From Clusia tigrina (lineage: Eukaryota; Arthropoda; Insecta; Diptera; Clusiidae), in NCBI GenBank assembly GCA_920105625.2, contig OV050032.1, positions 19,022,481 through 19,086,480 of the forward strand: a DNA stretch of 64,000 nt, in the 5' to 3' direction. Of the stretch, positions 44,590-55,513 are shown one piece after another (position 1 is the stretch's first letter; every line of letters starts with the position of its first letter). The translations under genes and the position numbers were made by a program. The notes under the pieces are model-generated. The model was not told the origin of the DNA. It saw nothing but the letters and a program-made list of their open reading frames with translations, and searched no databases.

Positions 44590-46350
44590 TCCTGAACTCT
44601 TTTGAGACTTTAGTAATCCGTCATCTTCTTTAAGGTTGGTCGAGGACATGATACTCTCCTTAGCAAGAGTCTAGAAATCTCATTGGTGTGTTCAATGTTT
44701 TCGCAGAAGTTTCTGAAGCTGTGACGTTGCGGTTTCTTAGCCTCCTTGTTAGAGAGTGTTAGAGTGCTCCTATATTCGGATCAGTTTCCGGTTCTTTTTG
44801 AATGGTTAAGAAGCAAGCAAACAGTGAAGAAGCATTTCACCAAGGTGGTCCTAGGTACAATTTGCTTTACCTGCTGGACAGCTGTCCTTGTATGAATCGA
44901 TAATAGCATTATTGAGACCTTCTACAGTAGTTTCGAACTGTATTTCGTGTTTATGATTTCCCCAAATTCAGACTGGTTTAGGGTTGTCTTCAGATTTCCT
45001 AAGTATTTATTCCAATTTGTCTTCCTTGGATGCCTAAGAATATTTTTATTATTATCATTAATTAAATCTTTATTATAAATTAAATTATAACAAAATATAT
45101 AAAAGCACTAGCTGCTAGGGCTATAAGCTTAGGTATTTATTAATCACTGGTGTTCCCTCAATGCTAAGCCTTATTATTCGATGATCGAGGGTTTACTGGA
45201 TACCAACCAGCTCCTGACTAGCTCACAGACCCGGATATTTCCTATGGTTATATCAAGGACCTCTTCACGTATGCTAGCTACAAATGTTGTAAGGAATTCT
45301 CGAATTTATTATCAGTAATAAATTAGAACATTTTTTTACTGATAAGAAAGTCAAGGAGGTACTCACCCCGTTCGTTTGGTGTCTGTGCTTCCCCATACGT
45401 TTTTATGCGCATTGGCACCGCAACCAAGTATCAAAATTAGCTTCTTCCTCTCGTAGTATTCCACCAGTTTGTAGACTAGCTCTGGTGGTGCCTGGGTTTC
45501 ATCTCCTGGTAGATATCCTGTTGCTACTACCACATTCCGTAGGGCTCCCTTGATGCACCGATATAAGGTCTCTAAAGAAAAACTTTAAGAGACATAAGAA
45601 ATTCATATTGTTAGTCAATACCAAACAGGCTCTAGGGTAATCACACCTGAGGTCCCATATTACCTGCGTGCTTGTTACTGCCAAAACTCTGATACGACCC
45701 CTAAAGACCCCGGATTGTTGAACCAGCAGTATACCCAGTTTAGACCTGAGTATTCTTCTAGCGATGATCGCCGAAGCGGATTTCGCTTGGTGGAGATTTA
45801 TTTGGGCAACTTTAGTGCCCATCGCTCTTTTCATTCTTCTGTTTTCGTCTCTAATTCCGCTGACAGAACGTCGTTGAAATCTGATACAGAAACTTTGTTG
45901 GAGTCGTCTATGCCGGCCAAGTTCAGTATCGTCAAGTCAAGGTCGTCAATACCCTCACTTTCGGGAGGTAGTACATCGAGTTCCTCGACCGCCGCGCTCC
46001 TGGCTGCTTTATCTACCACTTTTACGGATACGTCGGCTGTTGTGTCATCGACATCAACTTTTTCTTTTCCCCGTCCCTAGTGCAGATGGGCTGACATCGA
46101 TCCAAATCCGTTGGCTAGTTATTAGCTTTAATCGCCTCCAGGGATCGGTCATCGATGCATTGATAATTGTCAGCAGTTTGCGGCTCTTAATTTTTTTGTT
46201 GCTGAACACTCTCCACAAATGAGTACGTAGACCCTCATTCTGGGTTATCATGAGGTCGAGAAGCTTCTTTGTTTCGAATACTAAATTAATTAATGATTTT
46301 CTATACAGCGAAATTGCTCTAACATATTCAGATGAGTCTAACAGACACAT
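44590..46350 (-). mobile_element. LOA-like non-LTR fragment: ORF1 end, endonuclease and linker
   Basis: On the minus strand the reading runs from a possible ORF1 tail or junction (46350-45840) into the endonuclease: KVAQINLHQAKSASAIIARR (45820-45760), RGRIRVLAV, DYPRACLVL, then PGDETQAPPELVYKLVEYY (45520-45450) and a GCGANAH word where DAN is usual. EEVLDITIGNIRVCELVRSW follows at 45270-45215. The pre-reverse-transcriptase linker with RNFCENIEHTNEISRL is at 44730-44670. An AT-rich stretch at 45040-45100 interrupts the pattern. The Asp of the DANAH box reads Gly, so the endonuclease would be dead even in frame. It faces the + strand fragment at 40280-42890. Confidence 0.72.
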
Positions 46351-49179
46351 AATTAAAACTTACCGGAGAAGATCGTAAAAGCAATATTTGGGAAAATTTA
46401 TCTAATTCATTTTTAATCTCAAATATAATTCACAAAGAGTAAAATGGCAATTTGATTGAATAACTTTCAGTAATTGATTAGTCTGGGACTGATCATTTTG
46501 TTGTTGATTCAATGTGCATAGCAAAGTGGCACATGTCGATTAAATGGAATTGCTCCTTTTGTCTGCATGCTTGAATATCCTTAATGCATATTTCATTTAG
46601 TAACAGCGCGACACCAACGCGTCTAATACACTTAGTGTAATTTTATTACCAACCTATCGACATCGGCTTTGCACTTGCAGTCTCTTGTGTGTATATGTAC
46701 ATATGTATGTGCGTGTTTGTATGCCAGCATATGGAAGGCGTTTAGTTTGGTTAGCAGCGTGGCGCAAGTAGACGCTACGACTTGCTTTGGACATGATTTG
46801 GAAGCAAATCAGCGGGTTTTGTACTGCAGCAATAAAGCAAAATAACACCAAAGAAGCGAACCAACCAACCAACCAACCAACCAACCAGCCAGCCAGCCAG
46901 ACAGTGAGAGAGATGGTTCATATCCACCCAATGAACGGTTACCAAGTCCAACTGTTGCTGCTGTTGCTACGCTAATGTGTCTTGCATTTTTGATGAGGCT
47001 GCTGACACTGATGATGCACGAATCGAATGACAGTTTGACACCCTTTCTCGCGCAACTCGTGTGTACCAAAAAGGTTTTAATTCCCTGCAAAGGAAATTGA
47101 AATTGCAACTGTCTGCGCCATTGGTAATCCGCGCCATTTTTTCGTTTTTGCTTTGGTTTTTTTTTGTGTTTTTAGTTAGTTGTTTTTTTGTTTTTATTTC
47201 CAAATTGGAAAGTCAACTGCAATACTCGTAAGAGCAAAACCAACAAGACCAAAATATAAAAAGGGGGAAAATGCAATGTTGACAGCTGCGAAATGTCGAA
47301 GCAGCCAGGAAACATGCAACGGCGTCCGTCAAGTTGCACTGCTTAGTTTTAAGCTGTCAGTTCCGTCTGCCTGTCCCGTATGTCCAGCGCAAAGTCTAGA
47401 CATGAAATAACAGTGCGTCGGCAAGGTGAACGTGTGTGAAAATGCCTTTCGGGTCTGCAGCAAATCTGCCGTGTTTTTTGTGGCGTGGTCTGTTCGCATT
47501 ATGGTTGACAGGAGGCTGGGTCAAAAACTGAGGCAGAGATCAAACTGTAATTGATTTATGAGCGCAATAATGTAACGCATGCGAAGATCGCAAATCAACA
47601 AAAATGTGTTCGTTTCAAAATCATAAACATACGAACCAAATCAGCAAAGCCTTGACAGCTGCAGCGGAAGTCCTTTTCAGCCTTTTCCACACACGGCAAA
47701 TTATGTCAATTACGCTGACTACATCGGACACCGTCATAGTGTTGCATTTGTGCAGCGATGCGTGTCGATAACACAACACATTATGACCCCCACCGATAGT
47801 CCCTCCCCCCCTTCCCATCTTGAATTGCAGGGTGCCTTTCGAGCTGGCTGCAGGCAACCGAGAAAATGCAATTATGGTGGCCTTAAATCGAATGTGACTG
47901 GTTAATATTGACATGATAAAGAAAAAAAGGGACTTTATATTGTTGCAAGCAGAGCTCAATATGTGAGTGGAATTAGCATGCCTGTGCAAGGTTGTGTGGT
48001 TAAGCATGTGTAGTGTAATTGGCCAGAAATGCATATGTCGAACTTTGTTGGTCTGACAATTTACATGTCCATGAGGGACATACACAAATGCACTTAAATA
48101 CCTGCATGCATGCAAACGTACGAGCAATGTGCATGAAATCAAGCAATAAAAAACAAAACAATTGAATTATTTAAATTAAAATAATGGAAAATATGACTGA
48201 CCAGAGGTACACTCGCTCATGTGGTACACGGTTATTACCCACATACGAGTATGTATATACCGAGGCAGTTTCTCCAACTACAGTCCAACATTTCCCGCAT
48301 ATAGTTATAATCAAGCATTGGAAGAGACGTTCTAAAGAAAAACCAGAACAACCGCTGGCTAAAAGCAGTCTTGTCTGGCCCTTAGTGCAGTACCAGGAAT
48401 CAATTCCGACTATCGACTGAATTGGTTATTGGTTAAGCTAATTATAAAAAATATCTTGTGTGACATATATTTGAGTGATTCTACCGGCAAACATTTCTTA
48501 AGTAGTCTTAGCTCAGGTATCCACTAGAGATCAACTACTCAAAACTTATCATGTTGTAGCAATTCTTACTTAAGTACGTCTGTATTCATAACTTTGGAAT
48601 TGATCGAGATTTTCGGTATGACATTTTTACTGAAAATATAATTGAATATATAATCAAAAAGCTCGAAATGATTATAAGACAACTTAGGCTACAAGCACAT
48701 CTCAAGTGCATCTCGTCTGAAACAAAACATACTCGTATGCCACAGCACATGGATGCGATATATGCTGGGCCATATATTTCCCTTTATTTGTGTTCACATG
48801 GTGATGCGCAACCAAGATCTGCAGTATACACGCACCCTTAGAGTAATGTTCCACAGACCCATGGATGTGCAGTAGGATAGAATACTTATATTGCCAGGCA
48901 AAATAACTTCTTTGCTAATAGTGCATACCACTGGATTGTGAAGTAATAAAAACAATTGTTTTATATTATCAACTTCAATTAAAATAGATTGAGACACTGA
49001 GGAAATAATTCATTAAGTTTAATTCTCTACAACTAGTTTAACACATTTCATTTGCATCTATCATTCTGATTGCTCATTCGTGCAAACGAAACTGCATCAT
49101 CTCATTGTATGACAGAAGGACACAACATCATTAATGGTGTCCACACTTGTGTTTATGTATATGTATGCATATAGCAACA
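46351..49179. other. Non-coding stretch, no gene recognised
   Basis: No supported gene. A CCAA/CCAG tetranucleotide repeat lies at 46861-46900, a TACATATGTATGTG word at 46697-46711, and a C-rich run at 47805-47815. Confidence 0.5.
46861..46900. repeat. (CCAA)n/(CCAG)n repeat
   Basis: About six CCAA units pass into about three CCAG units. Confidence 0.9.
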
Positions 49180-50290
49180 GAAATATGCCGGAAGCTCCAG
49201 ATATATTTTGAATGTCTTCTTCATTTATGAATGCCAAAATGGATATTTCGTCACATCCCATAGAGTCCTGAGTATAGCGACCTGAATTAGATCTACTGGT
49301 TTTCTGCAAATTGGTACATAATACAATACTGGCAGGAAGCCTTCTAGATGGAAACGTCTGCCGGTTCGCTTTCCAAACCACATACTCGGCAGACATCAAC
49401 ATCTGTTAACCCTAATGGCCTTAGGTGGTACCCGAGGCAACAGTGACCTTTAAGATATCCCTTGGATGTATAATCCTTATTCATCTTCAAGATATTTTAT
49501 GATATAGCCTTTGCTTGGATTAGACATTTTTTCGCTCGCAGGTGACCTTGAAATTTGAATATTGCCTTCTCCTGACTACTTCTTCTGTATGTCTTTTAGA
49601 CAATTTGCACAAGGGTTCAGGTTCAATAAAGGAGTGTTGCGATACCACTTTTTTCTTAAAGTATCAGCTCTATCGTTACAGATGCAAAACGAAGTCAAAC
49701 CTGGAAAACTCTTCTGGGATTAAGACAGTCCAAATCTCTTCTGGGAGATTTTAATCCTAAAAGAGCTAAGGACTTAATAAATATGCCTCGGAGTAAATTA
49801 AGAATTATCACAGGCATTTTAAGCGGACATTGTAGACTCAACTCCCATATGAACAAGTTGGGTATATCTTCAGATGCCATCTGTCGATGCTGTGGAGAAA
49901 GTGACGAAACCTCACTGCACCTGATCACAGACTGCGGACCATTGGCACACAAAATACTCAGGTGTTTTGGAGAATATATCTTAGATATGAGCAAGATCCC
50001 TCATCTTGAGACCTCCAAAATATATGAATTCCTGTCGGAAATTAACCTGACAGAAGATTTATAGATGAGACTATCCTCATCTTTCTAATAAATAGGGGCA
50101 TCACAATAGATCTTTCAGGTCGCAGTGTATAACACCCTTAATAATATCTATATCTATCAGCTCTATCGTTGTCTTCATACTTATCGCATCCTGGGGACCA
50201 TCTTCTATCTAAATCTTTTAAAAGTCGCTTGCAATTATCGACCAGTGTTGACATAATGATAACTGATTTCAGAATATGGAGAGCCTCTTC
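49180..50290 (-). mobile_element. LOA/I-like non-LTR 3' fragment, interrupted by another element
   Basis: On the minus strand, 50290-50171 encodes the end of an RNase H domain (VDNCKRLLKDL, then a decayed VPGH-like word and EDNDRADTL). The reading resumes at 49677-49180 with the C-terminal tail (LKGHCCLGYHLRPLGL, VCRVCGLESEP). The 477-bp block between (49678-50154) is a separate element on the other strand, flanked by a 16-bp duplication of this element's own sequence. The outer element was thus in place first. Frameshifts are many. Confidence 0.75.
49678..50154 (+). mobile_element. 5'-truncated LOA/I-like non-LTR element, copy 2, nested
   Basis: It has the same family and 3' end as 29692-30244, with the frame ending at a stop at 50062-50064 and a (TATATC)-type tail. 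The 16-bp target duplication TATCAGCTCTATCGTT lies at 49662-49677 and 50155-50170. It is shorter at its 5' end than its sister. By eye the two differ at only a few per cent of positions. It was inserted by target-primed reverse transcription into an older, opposite-strand relative. Confidence 0.9.
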
Positions 50291-50304
50291 GATATTCGAT
50301 AATA

Positions 50305-50354
<50 letters not shown>

Positions 50355-50511
50355 CTTACACCATAATTAATTATGAGTGCAAGGTGTTGGGGGAATGATT
50401 ACTAGCTACAGATGCCTTCGGCTCGAAGAGAAAAGGATTTTATAGAAAGAAGCATTTTGGAGACCATGCCCGTGGCAGAATTTGAACCAGCGACCCTCGG
50501 GGTGTGAGACG
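50305..50511 (-). mobile_element. tRNA-derived SINE, copy B (5' truncated)
   Basis: The minus strand starts at CGTCTCACACC, just past where the A box should be. It keeps the B box GGTTCAAATTC (50478-50488), the TTTTCTCTTCGAGC block and the TAATTAATTATGG block, and ends in a long AAT tail (ATT run at 50305-50352 on the + strand). The long pure tail suggests a younger copy than D. Confidence 0.75.
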
Positions 50512-52054
50512 ATATTATATACATACATACATATGTATGTATGTAGTGACGCTATTTATTTTGCAAGTATATCTCTGGGGCATACCTCTATGGATATACT
50601 TCTGCATGGATGAGAGATTTCCCCATGGGGAGAGCTTTTTTTGTAAATCTGTTCTAGCCACAATTGCGCAATTATCTAACTTCAGCGTGGCGGTGTACCT
50701 TACCTGTGAGTCCTGTTTTATTTAGAATGAATTAACTCTCCAAGCGCCTCACTAACGTTGAGATGCACTTCAATAGTAAATGACCGTAGCAGTCCTTGTA
50801 CAACTCGGCTGTTGGTCTAATGTGTTGGCGATCTTCGCGGATCATCCCGTTCGTAAGCAAGCGAAATTATGGTATACAAAAGGGAACACGCGAGACCAAA
50901 AACACAACTTGAGCTAAAGATTCAGTTTGACAAGTGCAACTGCAACTTTGCTTTGCCTACTTTTAGGGCGATTTGAGTGTTGAAATCGCTGCAACACGAC
51001 CAAGTTAGTTGCGGCTTCAAAGTGATGCTCTTGGTAAGCTGCAGCTGCGAAAATTATATACTATTTAAATATAGAGAATGTAGATATTGCACATTCGAAG
51101 TTGCTATACCAGGCACATTATGCAAGATTATATTGTTCCTGTTCGTAATCTAAACATCCAAGAAGAAAAAGGAGGGCAACTTATTATTTTCCCACAAATC
51201 GCATCTCTGGCAGTCGAAAGAAACAACAACAGAAGAAGCTGGCGCGAACAAGCTGAAAATGCGGACGGTTGCAGACGGACATACATACATATATATAACA
51301 ATCACTGCAAACTGGTGGCTGCCTGTGGCGGACGCGCTTGACAGCCAGCCGCCTGGTTAGCAATTTTTAAACACGTCAACGAGGTAAAATATGCCAAAAC
51401 ACAGAACCAAAAACATAAAATACACACACAAAAAATAGGGAAAAAACGTATTAGAACAAAAAGAGGAGCACAAGTAATGTGAAACGAGAAATAAAGAAAA
51501 ATTGGAGAAGAAATTGCAACCGATAATAATTATTTTTATGGAGTCTAGTCTCTGTCTAGACTGTTTTTTGCAGCCAGCTACTGTGTGTGTCATTGTTTTC
51601 GCTTTGATTCTGATTTTATTTAACTGTTTTTGTTTGTCAAACAGAGACAAAGCTAAATAGGCAGTCACACATGCAGACACGCAGCCACACAGCCAGACAG
51701 ACCCACAGACGGGCAGATAAACAGACAGTCAGATAAACAGACAGTCGGATATGCCGAGAGACAGCCGTATGCAATTTGTTGTTGTGCATGCTACTGCAGT
51801 AATTTCTGTTATTGTTTGCCTACATTGTGCATGGGAAAATTGTGCGAAGCAGTCAGCCAACCAGTCAGCCAGACAATCTGCGAAGAGACCAGTCCGCTTA
51901 AAGGCTATATTTGGAACAATGCTGCATTTAGACGAGCTTTGGGGTAAATTTGTGCCCAATCGCTATTATATACGTAACCAATTTTTGAATTGACAACACT
52001 CAAAGTGTTATCTGAAGGTAAACAGTTCTTGCACGTCTTGAAATGTAGAATATA
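50512..52054. other. Non-coding stretch, no gene recognised
   Basis: Frames are short and show no domain. The stretch 51660-51750 is a CAGA-rich decayed tandem repeat, and 50518-50545 holds the palindromic ACATACATATGTATGT word. Confidence 0.5.
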
Positions 52055-52163
52055 CATATACCAGAGAATACAGAGAAAAATAAGTATTTTTCGCTGCCGG
52101 CGTCCATAGCGGGCACACCACGATTTTGAGTGGATTCATGTACCATGTTGAGAAAAAAGCTTC
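52055..52163 (-). repeat. Partial foldback-family fragment
   Basis: On the minus strand it repeats the family words AATCCACTCAAAATCGTGG, GGCAGCGAAAAA and CTCTGTATTCTCTGG found in the full relatives at 52164-52647 and 61414-61620. It abuts the long inverted repeat. Confidence 0.7.
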
Positions 52164-52647
52164 TAAGGCAATCTGTAATTATGAATCTTCTGGATCAGAA
52201 GCGATCATAAATGTCCGGATGGAAGTATGTATAATATACATACTTCCATATACTCGTACATTGTATATATCAGAGAATACAGAGAAAAGAAACTTAAACG
52301 TCAAACGGCAAAGCAGCGAAATAAAGCAGACGGACGTTGTACACGAATCCACTGAAAATCGTGGTGAACCCACTCAGAATCGTGGTGAATCCACTCAAAA
52401 TCGTGGTGTGTCCGCTACAGACGCTGACAGCGAAAAAGACTTTCCTTTCTCTGTGGTCTCTGATTCGTGTACAACGTCCGTCTGTTTTATTTCGCTGCTT
52501 TGCCGTTTGACCTTTAGGTTTCTTTTCTCTGTATGCTCTGATATATACTCGTACAATGTATATGGAAGTATGTATATTATACATACTTACATCCGGACAT
52601 TTATGATCGCTTCTGATCCAGAAGATTCATAATTACAGATTGCCTTA
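52164..52647. mobile_element. Foldback element with 186-bp inverted arms
   Basis: The arms 52164-52349 and 52462-52647 are near-perfect reverse complements around a 112-bp centre. The centre carries three tandem copies of a 21-bp unit with the core AATCGTGGTG. Each arm holds its own palindrome (GGAAGTATGTATA and its complement, 52218-52244 in the left arm). A 13-bp segment around TCGTACA is inverted between the arms. There is no transposase; the frame that happens to be open across it is a by-product. A smaller member of the family is at 61414-61620. Confidence 0.85.
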
Positions 52648-54268
52648 AAGGATTTATTCTCCATATTTCAATACTAACTGCACTAAAATTTACCGCCTGA
52701 AGAAAGTGTTCCCTTAAGGATAGTGTTCGTTTTCATACTACCTAATTTGGTGTGTAACTGTATTATTCATGAACTTCGTCTATCAACGTTTTCTAAAGAA
52801 AAATATAAAAAATTTGCTTTTGACCCAGTATTTTATTTGGTCAGTCACGTAAAGTCTGCACCCGATTATAATGCTTCTAGTAGTCTGGTGTTGTCTGACA
52901 TATCAATTATTCTTGTACGAGTATCATTAAAGAGAAAAATTCAAATATCCGCCCAGACAATTACTGAATATCCCAAACAAGTGCTCATTTCCATGTTTCA
53001 AAATATTCAATTTTCAAAATCACCTCTTCTATTTCTGTCAAATGCATCACTTATTTACCGGCCGACCGATTGCTACTCCGTTAGTGCTACTCCCATAGCA
53101 CTGCAGTCGTTATTTTTGAATGCAGTTGTGTTTGTTGTGTGCTTGTTGCTGTTGCTGTTATTCGGCTCTTGAGCAATCGAATTTTATTGAATTTCTGTGC
53201 GAGTACTCCCCGCTCGTTCGGGCACACACGCACCATATTTGGCGCTACTGAAACATGTCCGATGTCTGTCGGTGAAGTATTGGTAACTGCTGTACGTACG
53301 TGCTCATGGGCAGCGAGAACGACAGATGGAGAGATAGGTGCATTGTGGGCTAGTTGGACGTACGTTTGCTTGACTGAGTGCTTGACCGCTTCGCCTCCGT
53401 ATTACATACAATGCTATTCGAGTGCAAAATTCCCTTATGGGCGCTCTATGTTAGGGCATGTCAGCACCCGTTTTCTGCGTGTGGTGGAGGTGCGGAGTCT
53501 GATGGAGATGCTAAATATTCGGCATTCCGCGCAATCCGTTTATTCATTTAACACTGAAAAGTCGTTTGCTGCCGGTTAAAATTTGTATTTGCTTTGTTTC
53601 GATTTTTCATTGAGAATGTTCTCGGGCGGAATCACTACTGTAGGAGTTCGTTTACAAGCCAAATCGTTCCATATACTCGAGCATGTGTCTAGAGACACAC
53701 ACACATACACACATACACATAAAGAGGTATGCATGTATGCCATCATTTTACATCGCAATTACAAACATTTGAATGCAATTAACACACCTGCACGGCTTGA
53801 AATAGCCGACATTGCAATTTAAAACCGTGTTTTCCTTTGCGGATTGCTTTCCACTTCTTATCAGTGAGCATGTGTGTGTGAGTGTGCTTGTGCCACCCTT
53901 TCAAATTTGCCGCCAAAGCAAGAATTAATAATATTGAAGAAAAAAGTTACATGTACGAGTACGTTCAGGAAATACTCATCACGTCTCGGAATACAACTGA
54001 GTCTGGCAAGCGACTCTTTGATAGATCAAATAAATCCATAATATATATACATATGTATATATAAATTATAGCACTGCATTACATCAGTCAGTATGGGTAA
54101 TGCAAATAGGACCTCATACACAAAATATGATTAAGCTTCCACGAATAAAAGTGTCCCCAATTCAGAATCATTTATTATAAAATTCTTTCTGACATCAAGA
54201 AACAAATGAACGTAAACCGAGACTTGTCGTTCCAAAATAGATTCGAAACTTCAAAACTACTTTAAAGA
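52648..54268. other. Non-coding stretch, no gene recognised
   Basis: A frame of 149 codons (52723-53172) and one of 146 codons (53139-53579) are open on the + strand, but neither has a domain, a start context or splice signals that I can support. A CA repeat lies at 53696-53718. Confidence 0.45.
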
Positions 54269-54308
<40 letters not shown>

Positions 54309-54433
54309 CTTACATCATAATTAATTAGGATTGCAAGGTGTTGCGGGAATGAGTACTAGCTGCAGATGCTTTCGACTCGAAGAGAAAATGATTTTATAGA
54401 AAGAAGGATTTTGGAGACCAAGCCCGTGGCAGG
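54269..54433 (-). mobile_element. tRNA-derived SINE, copy C (5' truncated)
   Basis: It matches copy B through the TTCTCTTCGAG and CTAATTAATTATG blocks with a long AAT tail (54269-54306 on the + strand as ATT). It is cut before the B box, at CCTGCCACGGGC. Copies B and C are closer to each other than to A or D. Confidence 0.75.
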
Positions 54434-55048
54434 ATTATATGAGCCTTAACATATAAACGCGATATGGTTTCATTTCATGGTGTTTAAGTCGCCAACAGAG
54501 TACCATAAAGGCAGCATGCATTTATGTCATACGTAAGGTTTTTTCATCATTGGTCAGTATGTGGCAATATAAGTGTACAGTTAACTTCAACTCTGCGTTG
54601 TTTTAGTCTTGCTTCACAGAATTTATGAATTTTTGCTCTGTAAGCATAGTTATCGGACTTCCCCTAGTAATGCGGGAAGAAGCAATTCGGAAACTAGGAC
54701 TGACACTAGATTTGTTTTGGATCGATCGCACAGCGGTGAACTGACTATATTTCTGGATGTCAATCCAACTTCAATTCTAAATTCAATTTAATCGTAAACT
54801 GTTGAAATGAATTTCCTGCATTATATATGGTCCTATGGCTCCGCGGGGATGCAAAGGACCGCAATGCATTAAAAAAACTTAATAATTTTGCAAAGGGTGC
54901 CACGCAGTTCAATTATTTTACCACAGAACCAATGTCATATCCAGTTTAGTCAGACGGTAGGTTCGCATGAGTAATTTATGAATGTGTCCGATATATACAT
55001 ATATATATATATATAATAGTTAGATGCTGTTTTGAAAAACTATAATGC
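54434..55048. other. No gene seen
   Basis: Short frames only, with a TA-rich stretch at 54995-55015. Confidence 0.5.
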
Positions 55049-55052
55049 TTAA

Positions 55053-55509
55053 CCCTCCGGCGGGTGAGAAGGTCCCTGGGGACCTTTTTCCATTTTCAAA
55101 CTGAAATTACTCCTTGATGGTCCATGGGAAGTATACCCGACCCCCACATGTATTCCAAGGAAATTTTATCTAGAATCGTTTAAAAAATTTCAAAGCGATC
55201 CGACCAATAGTTTGGTCTTCAACGATGGCGATATAGCACTATGTTCATGTGTGCCCAAGAAGAACAAAGCGGTAATTTTGCTGTCGACACAACATTACTT
55301 GCGGTGTGGACATGCAAACTGAAAAGAAGAAGCCGTTTGTTATTTTGGATTACAACGCCAACAAATCGGGCGTTGATACAATGATACAATGGATAAATCA
55401 AAACAAAAAAAATGTAAAAAAAATGCGTTTTCATATAAAATTCCATACAAATAGAAATAGGTCCCTGTGGACCTTTGTAAGGGCAACGGATGACTCAACC
55501 GTCGGAGGG
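55053..55509 (+). mobile_element. Short piggyBac-derived element with transposase remnant
   Basis: The ends are 16-bp inverted repeats with two mismatches, CCCTCCGGCGGGTGAG on the left and CCCTCCGACGGTTGAG on the reverse complement of the right. TTAA is at 55049-55052 and TTAT at 55510-55513; the latter is probably a mutated TTAA. A near-palindrome AGGTCCCTGGGGACCT (55070-55085) recurs near the other end (55459-55474) as AGGTCCCTGTGGACCT. Between them, 55306-55400 encodes EKKKPFVILDYNANKSGVDT, the late piggyBac transposase (DDE_Tnp_1_7) motif DYNxxKxGVDxxD, but with Ile-Gln in place of the usual Asp. The rest of the transposase is missing, so this is a deletion derivative moved by another piggyBac. 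Confidence 0.85.
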
Positions 55510-55513
55510 TTAT

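Noticed and set aside
45715..46080. A Ser/Thr-rich protein on the + strand
   Set aside because: It is the antisense shadow of the LOA-like ORF1 end and endonuclease on the minus strand.
46809..47108. A Trp/Gly/Leu-rich peptide on the minus strand
   Set aside because: It is generated by the CCAA/CCAG microsatellite at 46861-46900.
52126..52632. A 168-codon protein with repeated ENRGE-like words
   Set aside because: It runs across both arms and the centre of the foldback element. The repeats are those of the DNA, and there is no independent coding evidence.
53139..53579. A 146-codon frame on the + strand as a host gene
   Set aside because: It has no domain, no start context and no splice sites, and the composition is like its non-coding surroundings.
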